Assembly: GCA_949361645.1 (NCBI GenBank)
Contig: OX442415.1
Coordinates: forward strand, 19,065,283 to 19,129,282
Direction: 5' to 3'
Source: Spongilla lacustris
Taxonomy: Eukaryota > Porifera > Demospongiae > Spongillida > Spongillidae
Length of the DNA stretch: 64,000 nt
The notes under the pieces are model-generated. The model was not told the origin of the DNA and did not search any database. It saw only the letters and a list, made by a program, of their open reading frames with translations. Below are positions 22,442-44,652 of this stretch, piece by piece. Numbering within the stretch: position 1 is the stretch's first letter; each line of letters opens with the position of its first letter. The position numbers and the translations under genes are program-made.

Positions 22442-24594
22442 ATGTCATTGACTTGTACCAAGGCTACATAATATATGCACTCACTTCTGCCAATGACATT
22501 CATGCATGTCACCACAGCTGCCTACTCATCATGGACTGAAGTTCAGGTACATGTATTGCCGGCGATTAAGGCTGGGCTTGCCATAACTTGCATGGAATAC
22601 ACTGAGGCGTCTAAGGCGGTATGTCACAACATACAGCAAAGGCTCAATTCTAACTCACTGGTGTTTCAGGTGGCTCAAATCATCAGGAATCTGTCTGGCT
22701 GGTGAGGAAAGGATGCACCACATTTCCAGCCAAATTGTTGGCGATAACCCAAAGGAGAAATAGCCCCCTTTTCAGGGGGCCAAGTCAATTCATGCAAAAT
22801 TCTTGGCTTGACATTTGCTCCAATCCACAACCACATGCAGAACCTGATGCGCGTTGTGCAAGAAAACTTACTAAGTATTGAGGCACAATTGGTAGCTGCC
22901 ATCCCCCTTCCAGCCAAGAGAGTAAAGAATAAATACTAATTCAGTTCCAGCTCAATCTATTTACATACGAGCATGGAGTCAAATTTAGACCAAAAGAAAT
23001 GTAAGGCTATATTTTAAACGCTCTGTTAAAACCAAACTTCGTTGCGCAAATATTAATTCCCCCACCCCCAAAAGACACTAAAATGGTGGATTTTCAAAGG
23101 CTAGGAATCTACTTCAGAAAATGCGTTGCCACTAACCTGTACTTAAAAACGACAGTACAAGCAACTAACTTTACCGTGATAGCTTTGGCATGTTCCATCT
23201 CAGTCACCGAGCGTCGTTGTTGTTTTTTGAACACATGTAGTCGGTGATCGCCGTGCGTAAGTCGATAGGTTTGAAGAACCAGAGCCGACAGTTGGCAACA
23301 CCAGGCCACGTGATTTTTGCTTACAATATAGTTCAAAGGTGTTTATCACTGCTAGTATGGCTTTTAGGTGTTGATTACGTTTTATGTACCTCGTGCACAA
23401 CTGGTTCTAAAGGGCATCGGTTGTCAGGTTCGTTGCTATGGGTGTACGTAACCATTTCAATTTTTCGGGGCGTAGGGCTTAGTTTCCACGCGTTCAATGA
23501 GAGCAGACCACCGTGTTCTGTTGAGTTCCGAGAAGCGGTGGCTTATTCTTTATCGTGTCTTAACGAACGAAATCAGGCGAGCAGCAAACCCGCACAGTTT
23601 TTGTACAAGCTGCCACGGGGATTGCAGTCCAATCAGAATGCAGGAGCACATTCTGCGGCAGCTGGTAGTAAAGCCAATCTGATTTAGACATCCTTTACAC
23701 AATTATTCATCGATACCTATTGTATAACACGCCACAATTCATTGACGTATTGCAAATATGCCTGTACAAAAACTGTGCGGGTTTGGTACCCGACCTTCCG
23801 CCAATACGCGAAGGTCGGGCTACGCCCAACTACCCCACACACACATACACACACACACACGAAGCGCGTGCGCGCGCACTACATACCGTACGTAACGCCC
23901 GCGCATCTAGAAAGCACACATTTACATTTTGTGTGTGGGGGGGGGGGTGGGGGCGGCAATTTCTTGATAATGCAATGATTAATTCGCCGAGATCTAGATC
24001 TAGATATGAAATTTTAATAACCGCGAACGTTTTATTCATCTATTCGTTCCATCGAAACCACGGCTGTTTCAAGCTGGACATTAGGTTGTTAATTAGAACA
24101 CATTCGAACATTACGGTATTTTGGTGTTTGGGATCCTGAAGGAGCTAATTATTTTGTGGTTACGTTACAAGGCTCTTTTTGCCACTACAAATTCAATACA
24201 CACAACCATTATCATTTTCAGCTGTTCCACAACCAATTTCGTACTTAAAAAGAATAGTACGCACAGTCAAAGTAAGTTCTATTTTGCCCTATAATTGCCG
24301 CGCATGTGACTACTGAAGGCACACCTCTTATTGTTTTGTATTAAGTGCTCAAGCGGCAGCCGATTTTTCTCGAAACGCCCCAAGCAGATGGTTTTAAAAC
24401 CTACTCCTACTCAAAGAGCAATCATTGTACATCACCTTTGCGTTTAGTGCATGCTGGGGCTTATTTTCTGGTGAAAGAACAACACGGTTAGACGGGACCA
24501 TGTAACTAATGAATAATGCACGTCGCCACACCCATATGTATAAATTTCATACACGGGAAACGCGTAATTTCATGTCTAGAAGTTCTGTCAGCAG
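22442..24594. other. Unassigned sequence with TE-like debris
   Basis: No secure gene. A TCGGGCTACGCCC motif at about 23815 is shared with the hairpin at 25030. A CA patch lies at 23836-23860. Small ORFs have no recognisable domain. Confidence 0.35.
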
Positions 24595-24669
24595 GGCCGG
24601 TGTGAGCTGTAATGAGACCCGGGGTAACATATCGTTTGGGGGCCCCGTAGGCCCTGAAAATACGAGTGA

Positions 24670-24717
<48 letters not shown>

Positions 24718-24860
24718 CCCCTTGAGATTGGCCAAATACGAGTTTTTATACATCCGTACATAGCACATGTACCTTTAAACTGCATACCTCTGTTTACTGT
24801 GTTTAGCCATAAAACAATACAATTTTGGATTTTGGACCCTATTATACCTTGGGGCCCGTG
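24595..24860. repeat. Degenerate element with a 44-bp poly-G run
   Basis: A GGGCCGGTGTGAGCTG... segment, a G run at 24671-24714, and then a GGGGCCCGTGG segment. It looks like a mobile-element fragment into which a homopolymer has grown, but no end structure is clear. Confidence 0.5.
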
Positions 24861-25029
24861 GTAGGTGCCCACGCTTACCCATATACAATCATGAATGCAG
24901 GCTTTGGGCTGATGTGTGAACAGCTACAGAGCACACAACCATTTCAATCAGTTGTTATGAGTTGTACAGGACATATGGCAGTAGTATGGCTAACAAAATA
25001 CAGAGACATTGTGCAAGAGCACTACAGTT

Positions 25030-25063
25030 GGGCGTAGCCCGACTCAAAGGTCGGGCTACGCCC
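25030..25063. repeat. Hairpin GGGCGTAGCCCGA
   Basis: The arms are GGGCGTAGCCCGA (25030-25042) and TCGGGCTACGCCC (25051-25063) with an 8-base loop. The same motif occurs at 23815 and, in part, at 20624 and 20665, which suggests a dispersed MITE family. Confidence 0.75.
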
Positions 25064-25315
25064 GATCGCGACTAGAACACTAACACTTGAGTGTGTTCTG
25101 TACCAAACTAAAGTCTAAGAGGCCAGAAAAGCTAAGCCGAAAACAAAAAGGCAAATAATAGTGTGTGATTTTTGTTTTCCACTTATACTAGTATGTGTGT
25201 TTCGCACATGTGCATTATGAGAGGACCACTCGCTACGTAAACAATCTGCCATATTCAAAGCGTTAGCACGACGCGCAGAAAATAAGCCCCGTTACACTCT
25301 AAACAGAACCAAATC

Positions 25316-25357
25316 ATAGATATTATACGGAATATCTATCATATAATATCTATGACC
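25316..25357. repeat. Hairpin TCATAGATATTATA
   Basis: Arms of 14 bp, TCATAGATATTATA and TATAATATCTATGA, enclose about 14 bases. Confidence 0.75.
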
Positions 25358-25853
25358 AAATACAGCCGTCTATTGAGTACACGTTTCTAAAAGAGTTTTT
25401 CCAGTTGGCTTGGCGGGTTTCTCAAAAAAGCCTATTGACACGAACAACTCAAAATAAAGCGCATGTAGTCTCGGCCCTCTCTTCTCGCGTATGTAAATAC
25501 AACAAAGACAAAACTTATACTGATTTAGTCCTCGAAGGACGCCTGACCGAAATATCAACTCACAGCGAGCGTACGTTGTACGGATAAAGAAGGATAAGCC
25601 ACTGTCCTGTGCCATGCGGTAATGAGGGTTTGGTTGCCTGTCTCCATGTCGGGAATAGGGACGAGACCTATTGATAGTATTGTCCAACTTTTCAATGGAA
25701 TGAAACAGCCGTGAAACTGAGGCGTATACTAACTTAACTGAATCACACGATCATAATTGATAATAACAAAGGTACGTTTTAATTAGGTGCACCGTTCCGT
25801 ATAAGGTGCAAATGGCGAAACATTTTCACAGCTGCTGCTGCTGCTTCAATTGC

Positions 25854-26095
25854 AGTGGCGGATCCAGGGGGGGGGGGGGGGGCACCAGGGGCACGTGCCC
25901 CCCCCCCCCTTCCGGACGACTCATTAAATATTCATGATGTATTTTGCGTACCGCGTGTGATTATAACCGCCCGAAACAGTGCCGCAGCGTTGATACATGT
26001 GCATGGGTGGATCTAGGGGGGGGGGTGGGGGGGGGGGGGGGGGGGGCGGGGGGCGGCGGCACCGGGAGAACGTGCCCCCCCCCCCCCCCCCCCGC
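25854..26095. mobile_element. Two hAT-like ends with poly-G and poly-C runs
   Basis: CAGTGGCGGATCCAGG plus a G run and a GGCAC..GTGCCCCCC segment at 25854-25915, then a similar TGGATCTAGG plus long G run plus GTGCCCCCC segment at 26008-26095. They look like two related insertions or one duplicated end. Confidence 0.6.
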
Positions 26096-26717
26096 ATTCA
26101 ATAATCCCACTGTATTCACATGACGTGGCACGTTACTCGTTCTTCAATAATCTGAGTGTTTTTCAAGCGTACACTGATAGCGGAGCGATCTGATCGGCCA
26201 TGTACAGCGTTTGTAGCGCATATGTGGTTTATGGTTGGTGCCACATGTAGGTCCTGTTTTAACATCGAACAGTTGTTACCTGTAGCAAAGATTATACATT
26301 ATATCTCTGCCTGTAGCATGCATAGAACGGAATATATTGTGTCTGATGCATATTCACTGTAGTGTGCATATTTATCGCCATATTGTGGGAGAGGAACACA
26401 GCAAAAATGAAAAAGAAAGTAAGACCACGAATCAAGACTTGATTTTACAAGTGATCTGACACATATATACATACAGACTGATTTTCTTACATTTTTTTTG
26501 CTGCGGAAACCAACCTCGGCCGGTGCCTTATAATGATCGCAAAGAAAGTGACTCGAAATGAATATTTCATATCCCTATTTTGCTATTTATGACTCAAATA
26601 AGGTATTGTGGCTATGATACACAATGTGCGATAGGTCCGACGCACATGGCAGCATTTTTCGCAATAATTTTAGGCCCGAAACTATTTGCTCATCTAACCG
26701 CGCGGTGCAAATACTTT

Positions 26718-26921
26718 TTCTTGCAGTGCAATTTTTAATTGTACATATAAATAAAGCACTAAAACTAGCATAGTTTTAATGCTTTATAACGGCTTGGATA
26801 ATATCAAAAGCTTTCGCGCTTCTTGCAGTGCAATTTTTAATTGTACATATAAATAAAGCACTAAAACTAGCATAGTTTTAATGTTTTAATACTTGGATAG
26901 TATCAAAAGCTTCCGCGCTTT
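26718..26921. repeat. 102-bp tandem duplication
   Basis: Two copies share TTCTTGCAGTGCAATTTTTA, AAGCACTAAAACTAGCATAG and ATATCAAAAGCTT. They differ by small indels. Confidence 0.85.
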
Positions 26922-27420
26922 GCGCGGGAGGGGGCATATCACCCTCCCGCACCCACCCCCTTCTGGGATCCACGCCCACTTTTTATAACCTTTATTAACC
27001 GTGCCCCCCCCTTAAAAAATTCCTGTATCCGCCCCTGAATTGCTATATCACCATGCCTCCAAAGCGATTTACATACATCATAGAGGAGAAGTACGGTTTG
27101 CTCACGCGAGCATATCCAATATTTCAGCCGCCTGTTGACGGCCGTTACGAGGCGCGTTGTCGCAATAAACTTAGTTGTCTTTTGCGCGTATGGAAATCCT
27201 TTTTTTAAACATTCACTGCGCTGCGAATACACTGATTTTCAGCGGGATTTGAAGTGAAAAATGTGAAAGCTTCTAGGGCTCCGCCCGAGGCCCCGAGGGG
27301 GGAGCTTGCAGCGCTCCCCCATACCCCCTTGCTGGCTGGACCCCCACCCTCGGCCGCCCCCCTCCAACCAACCGCCCCCCCCCCCCACTATAGCCCCATT
27401 CCTAGATCCGCCACTGCGTA
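26922..27420 (-). mobile_element. hAT-like element ends (GGCGGATACAGG / GGCGGATCTAGG)
   Basis: On the minus strand CAGGGGCGGATACAGG starts near 27037 and CAGTGGCGGATCTAGG starts near 27417, each followed by a G-rich stretch. A minus-strand frame carries RIQEFFKGG, a translation I have often seen predicted from such ends. No transposase is present. Confidence 0.55.
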
Positions 27421-28080
27421 CGACGTTTCTGTCGCGAGTTATACGTGATGAACGGAAGGAGGAGGCGAACATTAGGAGGATAATTAGGTGGCTATCGGAG
27501 TAGAAGCCCAGAGGGTGCCATGAATAGCACGATAACCTGATATACACTTCAAATGATGCATATCCAGAAATGACCCATACATACGCGGTCATCCTATACT
27601 CTAAAAAAAATCGATTTGATTATAATATATGTGTACATGTGGCTGTGCTTTTTATTAAATATTCAGTATCATCTAAAAAAATTTTTTTTGATTATAATAT
27701 GTATTTTTCATGAAATAAACTAAAATCAAGACAAATAAATTAATTTCAAGCACGCATAATTATTCATATAAAATGTGTGATAAGCAAAATGTTGAGCAGT
27801 CCATGCCACAGCAAACAAAAATAAATGAATAACATATACAACTAGACTAAACACAATGCACACAAAATGCTAACTATATATCTACCCTATATCACTTTGA
27901 CTGATGCTACGGGAAAGGATGGCAATGGCATTAGCTCATACCAGGTGAAGGTTCAGCCGCCCGTAGATTATAATAAAATAATTAAATATACATGCAAGAT
28001 TCAGACAAAAACTTGTACAATACAGATAAACAAGCACATAATTAACGTTACATTACCTACCACCTAGACTAAATAATATA
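27421..28080. other. AT-rich spacer, no gene
   Basis: AT-rich sequence with a repeated ATCGATTTGATTATAATATG-type motif at about 27608 and 27680. No coding signal. Confidence 0.45.
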
Positions 28081-28904
28081 TCAGTAGCCTGTGTCTGAGA
28101 TGACCCTTGAAAGAAGAGCCCTCACATTTGCCCTAACAAGGGTCATGCTCAACCTCTGATATACGGCTGTGACAGATGCAGACTTTGGGCAGTTCAGTCT
28201 GACGTGTGGCCAAGTGAGAGGCCAATTGTGATATTGCCCACTTTGCTTCAGTGCCCCAACACCCATAGGTCTCCACAGCTATTGGGATACATACCCAACC
28301 CAGTTCTGCACATCAGTTTGGAGTCATTGGCCTTATGCTTTCTCTCCTCTGCTGCAAAGGCTGCAGACCCTGCTGTCAAACTCGCTTCAGGTAAATTACT
28401 TGAGGTTAGCGGTGATGTGACAGTAAAGTCAAATGCAGCAGGCTTTCCCATCATCCAGTTTACTGCCAGGACATCAGCTGGTCGCGTGTGGCGCTCCTCA
28501 GATGTAAAGCCATACCCAACCTCCACCTGAACACTTATGCAGGCTCTCCTACATGACTCTGCAAATACATCCCGGAGCCTGTTGTGACGAATGACCACAT
28601 CGCCCCCATGCTTGCATGTCAAAGCATGATGGCCTAAAGGGTCCAAAGAATGAGCTGGACAGTGAGGACATGTGACACCCTGAGAGCCTGAGATACTAAC
28701 ACCAGGCCACCATTGTATGGCTGCTTGGAACTCAGAAGGCTCCAACTGCAGATTAAGACCAGGAGAAGGAGCTGTGGAAAGCCATGCTGCAGCATGGGGA
28801 GATGAAACCGATAAAAGGCAAGCTCTGTCAGGCAATGATGATATTGAATAAAGCTGTGCAAACAGGCTGTCTTCCAATTTGTTCGAAAGCACCTTTTGCG
28901 GCAT
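28081..28904 (-). pseudogene. Retroelement C-terminal region (Cys/His finger plus endonuclease-like fold)
   Basis: The main frame (28248-28904) shows SSPHAAAWLSTAPSPGLNLQ, CPHCPAHSLDPLGHHALTC, GGDVVIRHNRLRDVFAESCR and RPADVL..FDFTV. The order of a CCHC-like finger followed by PADV and D-x-TV resembles restriction-like endonuclease tails of R2-type non-LTR elements; that is inference. The sequence type is, from memory, common in sponge genomes. A frameshift lies near 28315: the next frame gives CAELGWVCIPIAVETYGCWG, and a third frame continues to 28081. No RT domain is present, so it is a truncated, dead copy. Confidence 0.7.
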
Positions 28905-28975
28905 GATGTCTCCCTGATAGCTTCCAAATGGGAAGCTATCAGGGAGACATTATGCCGCAAAAGTTGCTTTCGAAT
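28882..28975. repeat. Palindrome, about 45-bp arms, at the 5' edge of the retroelement remnant
   Basis: The left arm (28882 to about 28926) and right arm (about 28930-28975) match with about three mismatches, sharing ATGTCTCCCTGATAGCTTCC. The frame of the element is mirrored here, which suggests an inverted duplication at a break. Confidence 0.85.
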
Positions 28976-30036
28976 TATATGTATTGCCTGGAACAAAGCC
29001 ACTAAACCAATTTGGTGCTTTTGCTTAACTAAGCCATCTTTGTCTAGCCGGCAGCAGGTCTTGGCTGACCTGTGGGTATCATTCCCATCTACATTAAGCA
29101 ATGTTTACGTCTACATGTAAGCCACCTACACAATTAAAGGCATTAATATCCACCAATGGGGTTTTTAATAGATGCATATGTTTATGTAGTTTCTCTTTGA
29201 ACGCCATGCAAGTGGATATACATGTATACATGCATGCATGCACATGCACACAACCATTGTTATCTTGTCACCATTTATGCAGTTCATTGTGTTAAATCAC
29301 TTTGGATGTCACTGAGCTTATAAGTACAATATTGACATGTAATCCATGTAGATGCTATAGTCATAAAATTGCTTGAACACGCATGAGGGTGTCAGTAAAT
29401 TTATGCGTCCAAGTGTTCCACAAGTATCCTGGCACATATACTGTTGCAACAACATACTTCTTATAGAGGTAAAGACAGGGAGTGAATTGGCACTTTAAAC
29501 TTTGATGTGGGCTATACTACATTTCTGTTCTGTGAAAGTGATTGATTAGAGCTAGGGAGTATAACTACTTTGTAGTAAACCAAACCTGTATACATTTATA
29601 ATAAGATTACAAGTGCAGCATATAGCATCTAGCTGGGAGTTGTGAGTAACACTACTTAAGATCCAAATCACGAATGGTGTGGATAATTATATGGGTGTGA
29701 CATGGATAATTATGGTTGTGTGTGCATGCATGCATGTTTACATGCACTTGGCGTTCAAAGAGTTAAGGCCTGGCACATGATACCACAGGATAACCATCAC
29801 GGCATCACCCCTCGCCGATAATCCATTTTGATTAAAGTAGTCACTTGGAAAGTAGAGCATTCAATTTGCCCGCTCTACTTTGGGGGACGACTTCAAATCA
29901 TGCACAATCGCTCGCCAAAACTGTCTATCTATGGATTACGGACAATATACGGTAATAACCATGTTCTGCATGCCTGGTATATAGTCCGATGCACAATTTC
30001 TATCACCATTGCTGATTCAATCTCCAGTTCTTCACA
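28976..30036. other. Spacer upstream of the vWA gene
   Basis: Minus-strand sequence from 28976 to about 29100 continues the retroelement remnant weakly. The rest holds CATGCATG-rich sequence and the presumed promoter of the vWA gene. No gene was recognised. Confidence 0.4.
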
Positions 30037-39639
<9,603 letters not shown>

Positions 39640-40037
39640 AAACATTTGAATCTATTGTACTATACACATTTAATATATAATAATACTTATATATTTTCTG
39701 AGGTATATTAACCACTGACAGCTAAATGGTGATGTAGTGTAATCAATTTTTTTCAAATGTTAATTATATTATTTTGTGCATTAAGAACAACATTTTCAGA
39801 ATCATTTGGGGCTGTGGCATATTTGCTAGTCCAGCAAAATCACCTTTCCGGGATTTAAATTTAAAATCGTCCGTTACACAAAACAACATAGCTTCCCAAT
39901 GGTGCAATATTTTTCAAATTTTGAACACCTGCTCAGATATTATATCTCTCTGTGCAAATCGATTTTGGTGCTACCGGTATATACTTATTTTCCGTGCAAA
40001 GGTCTCCAACCTCATTTGTGCAGATACGGGTGTTAGA
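39640..40037. other. 3' flank of the vWA gene
   Basis: The probable 3'UTR and downstream sequence. No other gene was recognised. Confidence 0.4.
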
Positions 40038-40508
40038 AAAACGTCAAATTCGGGTTATGTATAGAAGAGTTCTGTAGCTATTGAGTTCTGCAGATCCATT
40101 AAGTTTTCAGTTTCTTATTCGTTACGGAGATATAGCTGCTCAAAAGAAGTACATTTTGCGGGCGATTCGCGTGCAACCGACGTTTACTTAATTAGCAACT
40201 CAAATCCCATTCCTCCAAAACGTAAGACTGAATATGCGCTTACTTAATAGCTAATCCTTTTAATTTTCCCAAATGCGTCCAAACTAGGTACGCATGACAA
40301 ATCCAATTCTAAAGTACATTACAATTTAGACGATCGCGCGTTTATATATAGTACGGTATGTTTCAACATGAAATAGCATCGCTTGTTTACATGTACATAG
40401 GATATATGGATGGATGGATGCCTGCAAATTTCAAACTGAAAACTTAATGGATCTGCAGAACTCAATAGCTACAGAACTCTTCTATACATAACCCGAATTT
40501 GACGTTTT
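40038..40508. mobile_element. Element with 76-bp terminal inverted repeats
   Basis: The left arm 40038-40113 and right arm 40433-40508 match almost perfectly, sharing AAAACGTCAAATTCGGGTTA and GAGTTCTGCAGATCCATTAA. The interior of about 320 bp is non-coding. No clear target-site duplication is visible. Confidence 0.75.
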
Positions 40509-41842
40509 CAAGGGAATTAATGGAGTTTATATTCCTACCAGCTCAGTTGTTTTGCGTGTAAGCTTGCTTGTGCCATATGCATGGGACCACCTCCGGTACT
40601 TTGATAAATTCCTTCGTTGTGTTTCTTTCCATCTGTTCTGCTAACTATCTGGTATACTCTTATTTTTCTAATTGCTAGCTTCTTCCAATTGCCAAAGTGA
40701 TGGTTATTTCATGGTTCATTATTCATTTGTTTTATTTGTTGTTAGTTAGCTCTCTTACCTATAAACAATTACACACATACATGAAATAATAATAAGGGGA
40801 ATACATCACATAAGGCAAAAAAATAAATAAACAAAAATAGGTAGGTGATACATTTTAACATGAGAGAACTGAGCACACATATAAACACACAAACTTATTC
40901 TTGTACGCTGGGAAGTCCTATGCCATCAACCATGTCCAGTGCACTCCTCCATTTTACACAGGAACCTCGAAGACATAAGTTTGTGGCTCTGATGATGGCG
41001 AATGTTAAATTAGCCCTCAGCCATCCCATCGCTTCTCCATAGGACTTTCCCCATTTAAGGCTCTCTTACCTTACATGGGTACCTAGTTATTATTTTTCGG
41101 TCATGCGATGCTGAGCCAATTAAGCCCAACAAACTGCATCATGACATAATCATGAACTGTCACAGCTGTTTGTCCACACATAGATGCTAGGTTTCATCTG
41201 CAGATAGGGAGATGTGGCATATTGGATAACATATTAATTTGATGTATGCAATAATTATCTATGGTGTGCATTAATTGTTTGGGGATTATTATGAGCAACC
41301 TATTGGGTCTTGGAACATCTCACTTCTGGCCCCTGCATTCTACAAAGTACTGTTGTCCATACAATCTAAATAATTCCATCACACATTGTGTTTTTATGGC
41401 AAATTGAAAACAAACACTCTGCACCAACGCTAGGGCATTTCATGCACACACTGAGCCATCATAAATTGTAAATTGATCAGTTTGTAAATATGTTAATCTT
41501 GTACATGCAATTGTTAATAAATTAAATTTGTTATCAGAAAGCCCCAATACATGTGTTTTATTTTCCAGGCATGATGAAGTTACAGTGGAAATCAAGTGCA
41601 GAACTTGAAGAATATGTTTATCAAAACAACTTGTATACAAATTCCAGCGGCAAACGATCAGTGTTTTGTATCCATAGGTTTAGTTTGAGATTACTTTATA
41701 CATTAATCAGCTGTACACTATACACTGCACCAGAATGTTTACTATTAAAAATTTGATATAGTAAAAAAGAGAGCAATTAAATGAGATAGATATATTGTTC
41801 TGCACACATGACAATCACTATTCCTGTATAATTTTTTGGTCT
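40509..41842. other. Spacer, with a possible alternative last exon at 41569-41608
   Basis: A TTTTCCAG acceptor at 41561-41568 followed by G completes the split codon of the vWA transmembrane exon in the right phase and would give HDEVTVEIKCRT and then TGA. It could be an alternative cytoplasmic tail, but the match is short and unproven. Nothing else is recognised in this stretch. Confidence 0.3.
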
Positions 41843-43775
41843 TTAACGGTTTCATGCCGAATACGCTGATCAGCGTAAAAAAATTTATATAGATGATTTC
41901 GGTGAGAAAGTCGTTTCCCTGGAAACGCGTGACCTAAAACGATGAATAATTGATGTGGAGGGCAAGGTATACGTGAAATGGTATGGAGGTGTTGTGCTTT
42001 TGGCTGTAGAAATCGTGGTGGTCAGCATTTGGGCCTAGGTTTCTATCGGTTTCCATTCAAAAATGAAGGCAGACTACTAAGGTGGATTCAAGCGGTCCGT
42101 AGAGAGGATTGGCAGCCTTCGAAGTACTCGCGAATCTGTGGCGACCATTTTGTGTCATGTTAGTTAGAAGTGTGGAAGTCACAATTGAGTGAGGGAGTCA
42201 TTTGTTTTTATTGTAGGCAAGCCTGTTGACGAACCCAGTGATGTGGCTATGTCTCTTCACGATTCTCTTACAAGGATGGCATGCAAGAGGAAGTATTTAA
42301 TCAAAATGATGGCAGTGAAAGCGCGGCAGACGAAAGCGGGACAAAGAAGAAAAGGAGAGGTGTGCTTTATATTATCTCTGCTTCAGCTGTAGAGGGTCGT
42401 TTGCTAGTTCACGCAGGACTCGCAACAGAGACAGAAATCATCAGTATGGGAGGTTAGGGATGCAGCCCCCATGTCTGGAATAGCCACCCCATCTGCACCA
42501 ATAGCTGGATCTGCTTATGTCTTAGCAACCATGATGAGCATGTGTGCTGTCATGCTGCCCTGCTTTGCCTTTGGCTACAGCCTACAAAAGCTATAGGCCT
42601 ACATGACGGACTGGAGGACAAAGATGTCTGTTGCCGATCGATTGCTATAAGCTTACTTGCTACATGTATGGACCTCGATTACAGATAGGTCTGTAGACAT
42701 GTACACCGTGCATTCTTTTTAAAAATAAGCTTAACTAAGCAAGCTAGTGCAGTCGGCAACGATTAAGCCAGATGACCGTGCAATAGGCCCTAATCCAAGC
42801 TTCGTGGGCCTGGTCTGCACTTTTGGTTGCCTTGACCGAAACACACCACAAATACAGTCCTCACAGAGCCCGATTGAAACTAGTTGTAGGCTTCAAGTTC
42901 CCGGGCGATCGATAAAATAGCCAAATATATTGCCATACTCTATACGCTGCCACAACGACATAGCATCGCCGAAACGACGACCATCACCCCTCATGAAAAG
43001 GTCATCGCTTGGTGTCAGCCCCACCGACTCCAGTTTTTATTTGTAACGCTCCTTTCGCTTGAAATCTGCCGATCCATCACGATTTACCATACGTCTCAAT
43101 AATGTTTTGCCCTCCATAAAAATTTCACATGACTCTCTCGTGACGCGCGCGTTCTCACCGAAATCATCTATACGGTTCGTGCCGATTACGCGGAACAGCG
43201 TACCAGCTGCCCCCTCTCTGTTCAACAGTTTTGTTTTGCGACTCGTAGGACGTTGATTGGAAACTTCGCTGACTGGAAATACTCAACATTCGTCTGGCTA
43301 TCTAAAACTACAATGGTCAACCACAGGTACCGTTCGATAATTAGTTCTAATTAGTTTCAAGACACGCCCTATTTCTAAGTGTGCCCACCGTTAAAGCTGC
43401 TGTACTTGTTATGGACTACGAAGCGTCTAAAGCTTAGCCGAAACCTCATACACTATGAAGGCTTTCTACTGGTACTTATAACTGGTTAATACCTGAATAG
43501 GAAGCGTCAAAAAAGCTAAACAACTACTCTTTCACGTACCTATCTTTCAACACGCACGGACGGTTTGTTTTCTATAGTATGAAATCACTTCATGGACACA
43601 GAATCGTAGCACTAACATTCCTTTCCAAGAATATGTGAAGAACATTACAAAAGGACGCTCCGTTCAAAAGTTGTTCGCTCGTATATTACTCCATTTCAAA
43701 CAAGCTTCGTAATGAAATTAGTTACCGGCACGACGCGTATAATTGTTAATTGGATTGTAGGCATGAAACCGTTAA
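41843..43775 (+). mobile_element. Kolobok-type DNA transposon remnant with THAP exons
   Basis: Both ends carry TTAA followed by the inverted repeat CGGTTTCATGCC (41847 on the left, complement ending at 43771). TTAA duplication and a THAP domain together are typical of the Kolobok superfamily (family knowledge). The interior keeps the THAP exons at 41978-42359 but no recognisable catalytic domain, so it is a non-autonomous or decayed copy. A second inverted motif, TATAGATGATTTCGGTGAGAA (41890s and, as its complement, 43155-43175), suggests internal structure or a nested relative. Confidence 0.65.
41978..42359 (+). CDS. THAP-domain protein, two exons, transposon-borne
   Basis: Exon 1 (41978-42158) starts at ATG and exon 2 is 42217-42359; both junctions are GT-AG and in phase. 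The predicted protein has the THAP zinc-finger pattern: VWRCCAFGCRNRGG with C-x4-C spacing, GFYRFPFK, RWIQAVRREDW, then CGDHFV and KPVDEPSDV. A basic stretch (ARQTKAGQRRKGE) follows and an onward donor GAG/GTGTGC is present, so later exons may exist. THAP domains bind DNA and are common N-terminal parts of P-element and Kolobok transposases. The loss of a downstream transposase suggests a remnant. Confidence 0.65.
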
Positions 43776-44652
43776 ACTCTCCTCCGTTCATTTGTTGTAC
43801 ATCTGCTTATTATTTATCTCACCCCCAGCATTATGACGTAGAGTAACAAGTAATAATAAAAATTCTTTACAAGAAATATAAAGCCAAGGCTGTAGGATTG
43901 GCTGCAGCTAGTGGTGCAAAAGCACGTGAACAAGGTATATATGGTTCGCAGGTATAGTAATGCTATAATACTTTCAATCCTAAATTTTTGCTACAACTGG
44001 TAATTTGGTTTTTGTGTTGTTTATTCCGGCTTTTTGCACACGTAATCAGAGTGGGTGTGGCCCAAAAGGCTGAGAAAGTATATGCCGAGAAATTAGTTCT
44101 GTATATGAATTATAGAGGAGCCTGCAAGCACAACAAAGATCCCAGGCATTGGAATGAATAGTGACCATATATAACCTAGTGCTCTACTTTAGGAATGAAG
44201 GTGATCGGATGAATTTAAATTCCCTAAAATATTTTAATTTTATTTTTTGCATCATAATTTCAAATACATAATCGAATTGCAGAGAGTTGTTCTGTTGCAA
44301 AAATGTAGGAAAAATTTGTGCGAGAGTTTGAGATGGAAGCAGCAGCCTTTCGAGCTACTGTGGTGGGTATTGAGAGAGGACCCTGGGGAGGGGAGGAGGG
44401 AAAGAGAAGCAAGTGATAGTGTGTTGAAACAACACCCAGTGTCCTTACCAATGCAGCAGGAGGGAGATGGGGAACAGTTCTGGTACCAGGCATCTGATCT
44501 GGTACGGACTGGAGGTCGGGAAGGACAGTGGGAATGTGGGGTTGGGAATGTGGCAAGAACAAACATTGCTGTGGCAATGGAGGAAGGTTTTCTACATCTG
44601 GAGCAGCAGTAGCAGGTCGAATGCCTGCCGAGTCCCCAGACCTAACAGTCTT
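43776..44652. other. Spacer; possible 3' sequence of the cadherin-like pseudogene
   Basis: The minus-strand frame at 44260-44577 is Pro/Ser rich and could be the tail or 3'UTR of the next feature. Otherwise nothing is recognised. Confidence 0.35.
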
